From assembly GCA_013054445.1 (NCBI GenBank), contig JAAMPI010000981.1, positions 1 to 21,728 on the forward strand: a DNA stretch of 21,728 nt, read 5' to 3'. The first letter of the stretch is position 1; every line of letters starts with the position of its first letter. A program made the translations under genes and the position numbers. The notes beneath the pieces were generated by a model that was not told the origin of the DNA, ran no database searches, and saw nothing but the letters and a program-made list of their open reading frames with translations. Origin of the DNA: Cudoniella acicularis (Eukaryota > Ascomycota > Leotiomycetes > Helotiales > Helotiaceae). Positions 9,843-19,077 of the stretch are shown here, piece by piece.

Positions 9843-12800
9843 CTAATACTGAGGGCGAGGCCTCCAAAAATTTTGCGTGGAGTATTGGCCTTCCGGAGTG
9901 TCAAACTCATCCTGGTGGTCCATCATCTCTTGAACTGTATCAAAGCGCTCGAGTTCACTTCCATGAAATCCGTAAGCATGCCAGTCACCCTGATCATTCG
10001 TGATTTCAAAATTCGCCATACCACCCTCTTCAAAGTGGTCCTCGGGCAACCACATGCCAGGATCGGCAAAATAAGTTGAGCCCCCCTGTTCGATCGACAC
10101 GTAACCTTCAAAGGACACCTCCTGAGTATGGCAATCATCCTGAGCAATTAACTCATCCTCGTGGAAGTCTTGTTCTTCCATTGAAGCCTCCATATGTGGC
10201 AGTGTCGAAGCTACCCAAGAAGCATCGGTCTCCAGGCCGTCCCCCATAGATCTCCATTCGTTCTCAATGAAGGTTTCCTGGACAATTTGGCGTTGGGATT
10301 GATGGATGAAGTGCGATTGAGTATCGAATGGGGGCCGAAATTGTAATGGTGGGATGAAAGTCGGATCGATTTGATAATTCCAGCCTCCCCGCAACGGAAT
10401 ACCATTATACGTTGCGTTTTCTCTTCGACCAGGAAGTGTACCCGCTACTGGGGCCATACCTCCTGATCCTCCTATAATATCTGCTCCCAGTGACTGGGGC
10501 ACACTGTAGTCTGCTAAATTTTCTGCATGTTGAAGCGACATCTTCTGTTCGAGGTTTCCCTGTATAGGTAGCTGGATATCTGGGAGATTTTGCTTAATTG
10601 AACTACTATTATCTTCGAGAGATTTGACTTCTGATTCGTGGATTGTAGCTTCTGCTGTTTTAGACTGAGAAGGTTCGATCGATTCTTCTTTTGAAGACTC
10701 TGTTATTGGCCAGCCTCCTCTGGGTGTTGCCATGGGTAAACCATGTTGGTTGCCCACCACACCCTTTTCTACACTGAGCGAATGGGAATTACTTCCGGTA
10801 ATGCGGGTGACCGGCAATGTTGTTGATGGGCGTTTGATCCGTGCCTCTTTTGCAAGCCGTTCTCGGTCGATAGGAGTGCTTCGTGGTTCCCTAGGAATGT
10901 CCCTTTCAACGAGTGCAATCACAGCGTGACCTGTCTGCTGGCGGGGACTGGGCGTCTCTTGCCATCCTGAATCTTGATCAAAGTGTTCAATTCGAAGCCT
11001 CCTCTGATTATCCGCGCTATCTCCATTTTCAGCTTCCAATGGAGCCTTTTGTGGCCCACTCTTATCAGTCGTCTCAGTGCAACGTGGGGTTTGGGTGCTA
11101 CGTGCCGGCGAATGTGTCATCGATCTAAGAAGGGAACTGGGCCGACTGCTTGGGTTTCTCGAGACTCTCGCAGATGCGGAGACAACAGGAGTACTGCCGT
11201 GTCTCAGACTAGGTGCACGTCTTTCACCCACTCGATTACTCCGATTTTTAGTGTAGCGGCTTGGTTCTTTGGGGTTTGGTCTCGATCTTGATTGATATTT
11301 TGGATCCTTATTTATGCCTGTGTCTCGATAAATACCAGTGCTCTCCAGTGATCTACGTATTGAATCAGGGGTTACGCTTCGTTGTTGTTCATAGGCAGTA
11401 TCAAAGTGTTGAGAACCGTTACCATCCTCGGTAGAAATTTGGGTCTCGGACCATGTTATATAACTCGTAGTTTTTCCGGATATCTTTCCCGCAGAGCCTG
11501 GAGGTTTTTCGACGCCACGCTCTCCCAAGCTTAATCTAGAATGCTTGAGTTGTTTATCAGACGAATGGTTCCTGTGGGGATTATTTAATTGAGGTCTGCG
11601 TAAATCATGAGATTGAGACCGGCCACGATCTTGTAACTGATGATCCGTGATTCGTTGTTTAGCATAAACTGACTCCTTAAGGTTGGCGAGCACTAGTAGC
11701 TCTCGACTTTTCGCATTAGGATCGATCTCTTGAAGGGGTGCCTTTGTTGACTGAAAGAATGTGGATATCTCTTCCTCAACCCTCAATGCCCTGCGCTGCT
11801 CTTTTTCGCGAGATTTTGGTATGGCTTTGTCTGACTTTGCGGATTTTTGTGGGAGGCTGGAATGTTGGAGAAAATACATTTCAGAAAATGCGAGATCGGG
11901 TACTGTTCGGCAGATCAGTATGCACTTTTGAGGCTCAAGCGTTTCTACTCACATCCCCTTCGTTTTACAGGAGAAGAAGCTCGGCCATTTTTAAACATCC
12001 CGGGGCCGTAGGATGGGCGAATCTGAGTTGTCAGCGACCAAGGTATGTGCAGTATGAGTAGAGCTTACGGTAATTCGTTCTTGTCCAATGCTCTTAGACG
12101 AAAAATTGCGCATCAAGTCTTCCCCAGCTTTCTTGGCTGATTTCTTCTGACCACTTTTCTTCTGGCGTTTTGAGGTCGAACTCTTCTTCTCGCATGTAAT
12201 TTCAATTGCTCTATTCGACACTTTCGGTTCATACCGCTCCTCTCGAGTCTTGTGGCGAGCTCTCTTTTCAAAAACTTCTTTTGGCGGGCTCGAGTGACCC
12301 GTTACACTTCCCGCTGCAGAACTTGTCGACTCAGCCTGATGCCTCTTACGGGATTGAACTACGGATTCCTCGTTGTGTCTCGAAATACCGTCCCCGTCTT
12401 GCCTGCGAATGGTTGATTGTGGTGCTGCTTTAACGGGGACCTCGAGAAGAGAGCTATCAGAAGAAGAAGCGTGTCGCCTCTTTGACTTGTTCGGCTTGCT
12501 TGCATGGAGCGAGATTTCCTCAGCGCGAGTGGAAAGCTCGGAACGTCGCCTCGAGGCTCTGACAATCTCATCGCCTGCACAAATGCACAAGGCGGTCAGC
12601 AGGTCCACTGTTTCAAGAGGCCCGAGGAACGAGAGGGTATGTTTACGGGAGGGGCTTTCCTGTCCTCCACGTTCTTCCCCATCCCTACCCATCTCTTTGC
12701 TTGTTTCCGCCAGCCATCTTCGGACGTAATCGTCATCGTCACTTAACATGGCATTTGAGGGGGGATTTTTATTTCGCAAGTTTTTGTTGTTACCATCGTC

Positions 12801-12941
12801 GAGATTCCTTCTCGAAGTTTTGTGAATTTTCTCCGGAGGCTTATTGGTTTGATAGCGCTCAAGTTTGAGATGAGCCTCAGTATCTCTGATGTTCTCTCCA
12901 TGATCGCGTTGGCCATTGCGATGCCGTCGGCGGTGCTCCAT
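9843..12941 (-). CDS. Unrecognised, probably disordered protein (1000 aa, 3 exons)
   Basis: CDS complement(join(9843..11902,11953..12022,12069..12941)). Introns of 50 bp (strong donor GTGAGT) and 46 bp join DLMRNFSSKSIGQERIT to IRPSYGPGMFKNGRASSP and then to GLPDLAFSEMYFLQ; phases match across both and no stop remains. I recognise no domain. The N-terminal third is basic and low in complexity (MEHRRRHRNG, many KKS/RK runs such as KRQKKSGQKKSAKKAG, with one DDDDYVRRWL patch) and might be nuclear. The middle is Ser/Pro/Arg-rich. The C-terminal third is acidic with aromatic residues and ends NFWRPRPQY. FSEMYFLQHSSLPQKS and EEEISTFFQSTKAPLQEI look ordered enough to be conserved short motifs. The open frame reaches back to a GTG at 12968, but the first ATG is at 12941. 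A chromatin or RNA-processing role would be guesswork. Confidence 0.78.
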
Positions 12942-12992
12942 TAGGTATAGCGACAGGCTGCGTGGCACTCGCCAAAGCCGATTTTGATAGAA

Positions 12993-13020
12993 GAAGTTGG
13001 AAAGAAGTTGGAAAGAAGTT
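12993..13020. repeat. 11-bp tandem repeat in the leader of the 1000-aa protein gene
   Basis: gaagttggaaa occurs at 12993-13003 and 13004-13014, plus a partial copy at 13015-13020. On the minus strand it is a pyrimidine tract about 50-80 nt ahead of the ATG at 12941, as is common in fungal 5' leaders. Confidence 0.75.
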
Positions 13021-14161
13021 CAAAATGACGAGCAAGCGAAAGAAAACAGCATTGTAACAATGCTCAGTGAAATTCTTTCTGTGCCTAAAGAGCCTGCGTT
13101 CTTGCCCCGAGCTTGCAGAGCGAGCGTTGAAATATGGATCGTGACTTCCATACTAGGCAAGAGCGACTTCCAGGTTGGCCAAAAATATGCTCAAGGAAGC
13201 CACGATTCTTCATAGTACAAGTACAACCGGAATTTCCAGATTACAGTTAGACTTGGACGCTGCAAATGCGTAGAAGCTTGGATGTATACTTGATCAAGTA
13301 CCATGGCTATGTCATCGTTTACAATACTGCAATTGGTATTTTTCGGAAGATTTGACAAGTCGAGAGACTTCTTCATTAACGCAACGCCCGTTTCGCCACG
13401 CCAGCGCCATTGGCTCTTTACGCTTGCAGACTCTTTTGGTGTTCCTGCATTGCAGCGATTCTGCGTGCGTCGACCCACTGTCTTTTGTATGTCAGATTAT
13501 CAGATTACTTCGATGTAAGTAGTGAGGTGACCGGGTCGTCAAGGGGTCCAAAAAGCGGTGTGGATCGGCCGCAGCCCTACGTCCCAACGATCCACATACG
13601 ACCTGTGCTATTGTTTTCTTCTTGCTGCCACCAGGCCAGTGCTTGCGATCTGATGGGTCGACTCTCCCTCTTTGATGCCCAATACCTGTCACATGATTGT
13701 TCGGCATATGCGAGTATGCTGTAAGAGGTGAATTGTCGGGCTTAAGCTAGATTCCGACAGAATGGAACCTGTCACCAAGATCTACGTTCTGTCCGACTCT
13801 GCCTCATCGTCGCGGAAAATGAAAGGCGAGAGGGGCCGCCATTCGGAAGGTGGCTTGCTGTGGCAGAATGGAGTTATAAGCGTCTTGACGTCTTAACGAA
13901 GAATTCTTTGCTCCTGAGCGTGGCATAAATTTGCAGTCCTTGGACCTGCCGCTTCAACACGGCGCAGACGAATGCATCGAGCATCGGCACCGCATCAGCC
14001 AAGGCTTTGCTTCCGTGAGCGTGCTTTTGTGACAACTGCGGAAGAGAAGCAGGCGCCAATCACGAATTTGGCTCGAAGAAGGGAGAGGCAGGAAGCAGGG
14101 GATCGATAATGCACGCAAGCCTCCGCAAAGTCTTCACCCGGAAATGGCCCAGAGCGCACGT

Positions 14162-14202
14162 ACTGTACATAGGCTTACAATAATACCTACCTTATGTACA
14201 GT
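14162..14202. repeat. Inverted repeat, 10-bp arms, 21-nt loop
   Basis: actgtacata (14162-14171) is perfectly complementary to tatgtacagt (14193-14202). A further gtacagtac follows at about 14208-14216, so the core tgtac/gtaca is repeated. It could be an array of binding sites for a dimeric factor; no gene is near. Confidence 0.7.
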
Positions 14203-14805
14203 CCTCCGTACAGTACCTGGGTGGACGAAGATGGCGAGAGGCTGCGCAGGTCTGCAGTTGCACCAGGTTGTGAATACAGATCGAGTTAGCGGCCGATGGC
14301 CTCCTGCTCTTCCAAGCTCGGCCTGTTGCTCGCAGCTCGTGGTCCTCGACGAGACTAGGTATGGGAATTAGTCGGCGCGAAACTACCTGAATTGCTACCC
14401 GTTGATGCTGGAGCTAGGGTTGCTAGAGATGCAGTCATGTCAACGATGGGTGCGAGAAAAAGAGAGGTAGAATCATGGACGGAGTGTTGCGCATGATTGG
14501 TCCGCGCGGCGGTAGGGCCCAAGAATGGAGGAGCAGGCCTGGCAAGGCCCAACGGAGCTAAGGGCAAAGGTCGGACCTTCCAGGTTGCCTTATCGATAGC
14601 ACAGGACCCCACAGAGCCTTCCCGTGGTGGCGAATTTCGCATCGCAAGCACCGCAACTGCAGACCATTATTGCAGAGACTGCAGAAGAAAACTTCATCAG
14701 CGTCCAATTCCAAAGCGCCATTGTCCCATCCGTGCTCCTCTCCTGGTCTGTGTTATCCCCGGCTGCCCGTTAAGCCAGTAGCCTCCACCGCGCCCGTGGG
14801 CAAAT

Positions 14806-14832
14806 GTGAACGTGAACGTGAACGTGAACGTG
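14806..14832. repeat. Hexanucleotide microsatellite (GTGAAC)4
   Basis: Four exact copies of gtgaac plus gtg. It produces VN and HV dipeptide runs in shadow frames, which are not genes. Confidence 0.9.
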
Positions 14833-15609
14833 CAATCGTCCTGCCCACTGCCCAGTATCGTCCTTCGTACTCTGATCAGTAGAAAGCGTCCAACGACCCA
14901 GGCAACCCCTGCTCCTGGAATGCTTTCGTCGAAAACTAAAAAATGCAAACCTGTTCGCAGTTGCATTGTTGGACCGTTTCTCCTCAGCCTGCATATTTAG
15001 GCGTGATGCCGGAGGAGCCATCGAGCAGTTGATGATACTGCGATTGGAGGTGGATCGAGGGATCCGGTGCTGGCCCATGGGTACGGCATCGCGATGTGGG
15101 TGTCATACGATGGCAGTTGTCTCTTGGACGGCGTATATGGCTGCCTTCAACCATGATACACCATATATCGGTGTTGCTATGATATCGGTATGCTTCATGC
15201 TTCTTGATGCCAAGCCATAAATTTCTGCGGCACTGTGAGCTGCCTCTGCCTCTGCCCCGTAATGCACGCCGTCTGCCAGTGCCCCAATTGAGCGCCACAG
15301 CTACAGGACCATTAAAGTTGCTTTCAACCGGCCTGCTTGCCGCATTACTTTTGGCCGGAGTCTACGCCGCCATCGACGTGCTGGTTGGAGGAACAACCTT
15401 GCTGGCACACACATTTAGTCCTCCTCGCCTCTGCTGAGTGGTCGATGCCGCTCCCAGGAAAGACTGCCAACTTCTGGGTTTCGTAACAGCGCTCAGAAGG
15501 CCTTTACGGCTCTGCCAGTGCTCTCCCATTGCCCTTGCAAGGCCTGTCCTAGGGGGTGGAAGGACGCGGAGGCCTCTCTCGCCTTAGCGCGCAAATACGC
15601 GAGGAGGGG

Positions 15610-16104
15610 CAGCAGAGTCTTCAAAGCTCATATTCCCCGCTACTGCTGCACCTTTTCTTCTTCCTTCCTCTCACAACACCCCACCAACCCTTTTGCGATC
15701 CCTCAAATCGCAAATCTTCTGTGTTCTTCTTCCATCCTCCGTTCGTACTGTCCTTTCAGTCGTCCGACCGATCAATCACCTTTGCGTCTCACGATCATCA
15801 ACATCCCAAACAATCTTCGATCCATCAACCACGGTCTCTCCCTCATCTCCAATTCTTCAAGAAGTTCGTCTGATCTCCTGCTTGCGTGCGCTGACCTTAT
15901 ATCCTCATCGATCTCATCACCTTCACATCTCCCTTCCTTGTTCGCTCTGCGGAGTCCTGTTCTGCCTCGATGTATCTTTCTTTGCGTAATGCGCGTTCCG
16001 TCCGTTTCCGTCAACTCCACCAACGCCATGGGGCGCTGTTTTGTGTGTGATGCGCGCGGAAATTGAGACTTTAAGCCAGGTTTTCGAGAAAACATCAATT
16101 CAAG
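15610..16104 (+). promoter_or_regulatory. C/T-rich presumed 5' leader of the RRM gene
   Basis: From about 15610 the plus strand becomes rich in C and T (ttcttccttcctctcacaac and similar), the usual composition around transcription starts and in leaders of strongly expressed fungal genes. A leader of several hundred bases, possibly with its own intron, is therefore likely. The exact start site cannot be read from sequence. Confidence 0.4.
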
Positions 16105-16851
16105 ATGTCAAAGCTCTTTATTGGGTAAGTCCGCCTCGGCGCGTTTGCGCCATCTTCCATTCCACGCGCATTGCATCGCTGACCTCGATACTAGCGGCCT
16201 TGCATGGCACACCGATGAGAATGCTCTTCGTCAGAAGTTCGAGGAGTTCGGCGCTGTTGAGGAAGCTGTTAGTACCATTCGCGTCTTCGCTTTTCCCTCC
16301 TAGATGCCAATTCTGACATTGAAATGATAGGTTGTCGTCAAGGACCGTGACACTGGTCGCAGCCGTGGTTTCGGTTTCGTCCGCTACAGCCAGGAGGCCG
16401 ATGCTGAAGCCGCTATCACTGCCATGAACAACATTGAGTAAGTCTCCAATATTCCCAATAGTACACAATTGCTAATCCTCTAAGGTTCGATGGTCGCACC
16501 ATTCGTGTCGATAAGGCCAGCGAGCGCGGCTCGGGAGGTGGCGGCGGCGGCGGTGGCTTCAGCCGAGGCGGTGGTGGAGGCGGATACCAACGAGGTGGTG
16601 GCTACTCTGGTGGTGGAGGTGGCTATGGTGGAAGAAGTGAGGGTGGTGGTGGTGGATACGGTGGTGGACAGGGAGGTGGCTATGGAGGTGGCCAAGGTGG
16701 ATATGGAGGTGGTGGAGGTGAGTTTCTTCTTGGCAACATCACTTCCTGATCAATGATATACTGACCATCAGATAAAGGATATCAGGGCGGTGGCCAGGGC
16801 GGTTACGGAGGAGGCGAGCAACAACAGGGTGGTGGTGGTCGCTGGCAGTAA
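16105..16851 (+). CDS. Glycine-rich RNA-binding protein with one RRM (170 aa, 5 exons)
   Basis: CDS join(16105..16124,16195..16267,16331..16437,16485..16717,16772..16851). Residues 3 to about 78 form an RNA recognition motif, with RNP2 LFIGGL (4-9) and RNP1 RGFGFVRY (43-50). Residues from about 84 on are almost all Gly with Tyr, Arg, Gln and Ser (RG/GYGG repeats), ending GGGGRWQ. This is the architecture of glycine-rich RNA-binding proteins (plant GRP7/8, animal CIRBP), which bind single-stranded RNA and affect splicing, stability and stress or cold response. Introns of 70, 63, 47 and 54 bp have consistent phases (513 nt in all). Exon 1 holds only 20 nt. Intron 2 has an early pyrimidine-preceded TAG (16301-16303) besides the chosen acceptor at 16330; the chosen one has a CTGAC branch site and restores [16 protein letters not shown], whereas the early one brings in a stop. 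Confidence 0.93.
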
Positions 16852-17213
16852 ATGGCTTGTTGGACGTGATCTTCTCTCCGACCTCGCGCGTTCCGTACGA
16901 AATGATGGCAAGAAAAGTTAGCTTGGGTGTTGCAGCGAAGGTTCATTGTGTGTAGGCCTCGGACTATCATCCTTTGGGTGGATCTTAGGTCAGCCTCGTG
17001 GTCTCTGAATGCGGTTTGACCTTGCTTGCTCGGAGTTGGGGGGATATTACCTGTTGTTTGGTCACATTCTAACAGTCGGTCACACATGGTCTTTCAGATA
17101 TCCGATTTTCACCGTGATCACTTTGATCAAGGTCTCTCATAAAGACTGCAATTTCGCAGTTCTAGGCTAAGGGGGAAGGCGATAATAACCCATTCCGGGA
17201 AATGAATAGCATC
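16852..17213. other. Intergenic region between convergent RRM and ChaC genes
   Basis: 362 bp holding the 3' ends of both genes. No coding sequence or repeat was recognised. Confidence 0.5.
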
Positions 17214-18321
17214 TCAAAAGCCGTGCTTCTCCGTTTCCTCTTGCTCATCTGTGCTGCCAACCTTTTGGAGCTCGTGCTCTATAGCCTCTCGGCTAATGAC
17301 AGTATCAGAGCCTGTCTCGATTCTTCTTAATCTGTTGGCCAGGTCTTTGACATGTCCATCTCCACTTTCTGGACTTAGGCCATCCAAAGCCGCCTCCAAA
17401 CTCAAAAGATAGTCTTTGTTCGGCCCACTTGGACCTTTACTCCTGTATATATGTTCCGCAAGCTTCTGAGGATCCTGAGGACCCGTGAATTGATCGTTAT
17501 CAGGTGTACCTATGTACACCAGTGTCTTGATAACGGATGATTCATCCGCTGGGTGAAAATCCGTATAATGAATGGTATATCCGTTGATCTCTCGTATGTC
17601 TAAATACTCGCGGACTTCAGCAACTCTTGCCGCTTGGATTCGATAGGCGGTGCCCCAAATGCGGTCACTACCTGGGGGATGGTGATCTGTCAAAGTCTCG
17701 TAGAAAGACCTTTCGATCAACGTCACAACTCTGCCCGGTGCTGTGGGAGTGCCACGATGATCTTGGCTTAGAGTCTGTTAGCACAATAAGGCCTGGAAGT
17801 TGAGTAGGTGGCATTACTCAAGGTCCTCCCCTGTGTTCGAATTTGGATTTTTAAGCGTCTTCTAAACAAAAGGTTGTTGAGGAGCACAGAAATTTTGGAA
17901 GCAACCACGGTTGATATACACGTAGTGAAATTTCTTTTGTGGGGAGGATTTCTCTCACTGAGAGTTGCTAGATAGGACTACAAATAATGCTACAAGTCTA
18001 GCAAAATTCATTTGCTTACCTGGCCTAAAAATTCATTCATAAGCTTTCATATCATTTGCAATGTGGGAATACCAACCTGCCAAAATCTCCGGACATAGCC
18101 AGTGACATATCCTGGAACGCGCCGGTCTTTTCAGAGTTCAGCATGTCGTTTCAAGCAAGATGCTTGGAAAACTCACCGAAATGCGGTGGAGGTTTGAAAA
18201 TCAAGCTTCTGTAAAAATTTGTTAGCGCAGAAAAGACTCGACATCAACACACGAAAGAGCAGAATTACCCGTATCCAAAGAGCCAGAACTCGGCCTCTCC
18301 TTGAAGTCTATCGCTCGCCAT
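17214..18321 (-). CDS. GCG1: ChaC-type gamma-glutamylcyclotransferase (230 aa; includes a 5-nt microexon)
   Basis: Preferred CDS complement(join(17214..17766,18020..18024,18077..18126,18177..18208,18269..18321)). The protein matches ChaC/Gcg1 enzymes, which cleave glutathione to 5-oxoproline and Cys-Gly in the cytosol. Motifs: FWLFGYGSL (substrate loop, 12-20), GYVTGYVRRFWQ (34-45), DHRGTPTAPGRVVTLIE (49-65), YLDIREINGY (101-110, with the presumed catalytic Glu106), LVYIGTPDNDQF and EHIYRSKGPSG. Introns 1 and 2 (60 and 50 bp) fit perfectly. Between FWQ and DHRGTP the genome has 302 bp. Read as one intron it inserts TLSQ. Read with a GCCAG microexon (flanked by TTTTTAG and GTAAGC) it gives ASQ, the three-residue spacing of human CHAC2 (GST), and moves the acceptor to a site with a CTAAC branch about 10 nt upstream. 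The alternative product is 231 aa with exon 17214..17774. Confidence 0.9.
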
Positions 18322-19077
18322 TCTTTTGGATGAGCGCTGCCGGATCACCACATACACGTTTCAAAGAGACGGTGAACGGACTTTTCCCGTTGAGATCACC
18401 TCGCAGTACTTGCACTTCACAACTTTCACGAAATCTGAGTCGCAACTGAATATACGCCACAGGTCGACAGTAGCAAGGTGCAATAAAGGTTGTGAAAGGT
18501 GTTTTTGAGGTCACGGGGCGTGTACGAAGAGCGGGTTGTGAGTCGTCAGAGGTTGAAATTTCTGCCACGGCCACAGGTAGCGGAATTTCAATAGGAATTA
18601 GCGAGGGTACGTACTCCGTACTCGGGTAACAGGAGCTCTCCGAGAGCCAAGCCCAAGCTTTGGTGCATCACAGCGCAAACTGCCCCGCAGCAGCTCCAGC
18701 CAGCAGCAGATCAGGGGCCACATGAGACGGACGATAGACTCCTACAGCTCAAGGCTCAAGCTTCATCTCCTTCACTGTCGCAAGTCTTCATAAGGAGGTG
18801 TACGAAGTGTTGATCCTTCTTGTTAACCCGTACAACTACTTCGTACCTGTCTTTCCATTCATCTCCAAGAATATCAGCGCATTTTGGACGCATCTGCAGT
18901 CAGCCGCTGCGTCGCATTCACTGCGCTTCATCGCCTCTGCCTGCGCCCCCGTCTCTCATCCATCATACATTACCCCCGCGACAGTTTGTCCTAGAGGCTG
19001 TAGTATTTAGCATCGTTGCAAGAAACGACATCTTTCTTTCCTTCCAGACCACAAACTTCATCTCCTGCGTACCCAAG
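18322..19077. promoter_or_regulatory. Divergent promoter region, ChaC / penta-EF-hand gene
   Basis: 756 bp between two divergent start codons. No gene is recognised. It contains the palindrome-like gtacgtactccgtactc near 18609 and C/T-rich stretches just upstream of 19078, as expected for a fungal leader. Individual factor sites were not assigned. Confidence 0.45.

Larger units (their letters stand above)
12942..16104. other. 3.2-kb divergent intergenic region without a recognisable gene
   Basis: It separates the divergently transcribed 1000-aa protein and RRM genes. I scanned both strands; no open frame shows a known domain, consistent splicing pattern or family motif. It contains an inverted repeat at 14162-14202, a hexamer repeat at 14806-14832 and a strongly C/T-rich stretch from about 15610 to 15960. 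A 76-residue frame at 15207-15437 (+) holds one hydrophobic stretch (LLSTGLLAALLLAGVYAA), but nothing supports expression. Long upstream regions and leaders are plausible for a highly expressed RNA-binding protein gene. Confidence 0.45.

Noticed and set aside
14697..15078. Frames with HVHVHV / FTFTFT / VNVNVN runs
   Set aside because: These are translations of the GTGAAC hexamer repeat in different frames, not proteins.
15207..15437. 76-residue frame with one hydrophobic segment
   Set aside because: A single hydrophobic stretch in moderately GC-rich DNA is expected by chance; there is no family match and no supporting context. Mentioned only within the intergenic entry.
15518..16066. 182-residue open frame upstream of the RRM gene
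   Set aside because: Composition is that of a C/T-rich leader (Ser/Pro/Leu/Cys-rich, no motif), it overlaps other equally open frames, and it lies directly ahead of the RRM start codon.
16480..16756. Open frames opposite or offset to the RRM gene's Gly-rich exon
   Set aside because: Low-complexity shadows (Thr/Ser-rich on minus, Val/Glu-rich on plus) of the GGN repeats; the RRM frame explains the sequence.
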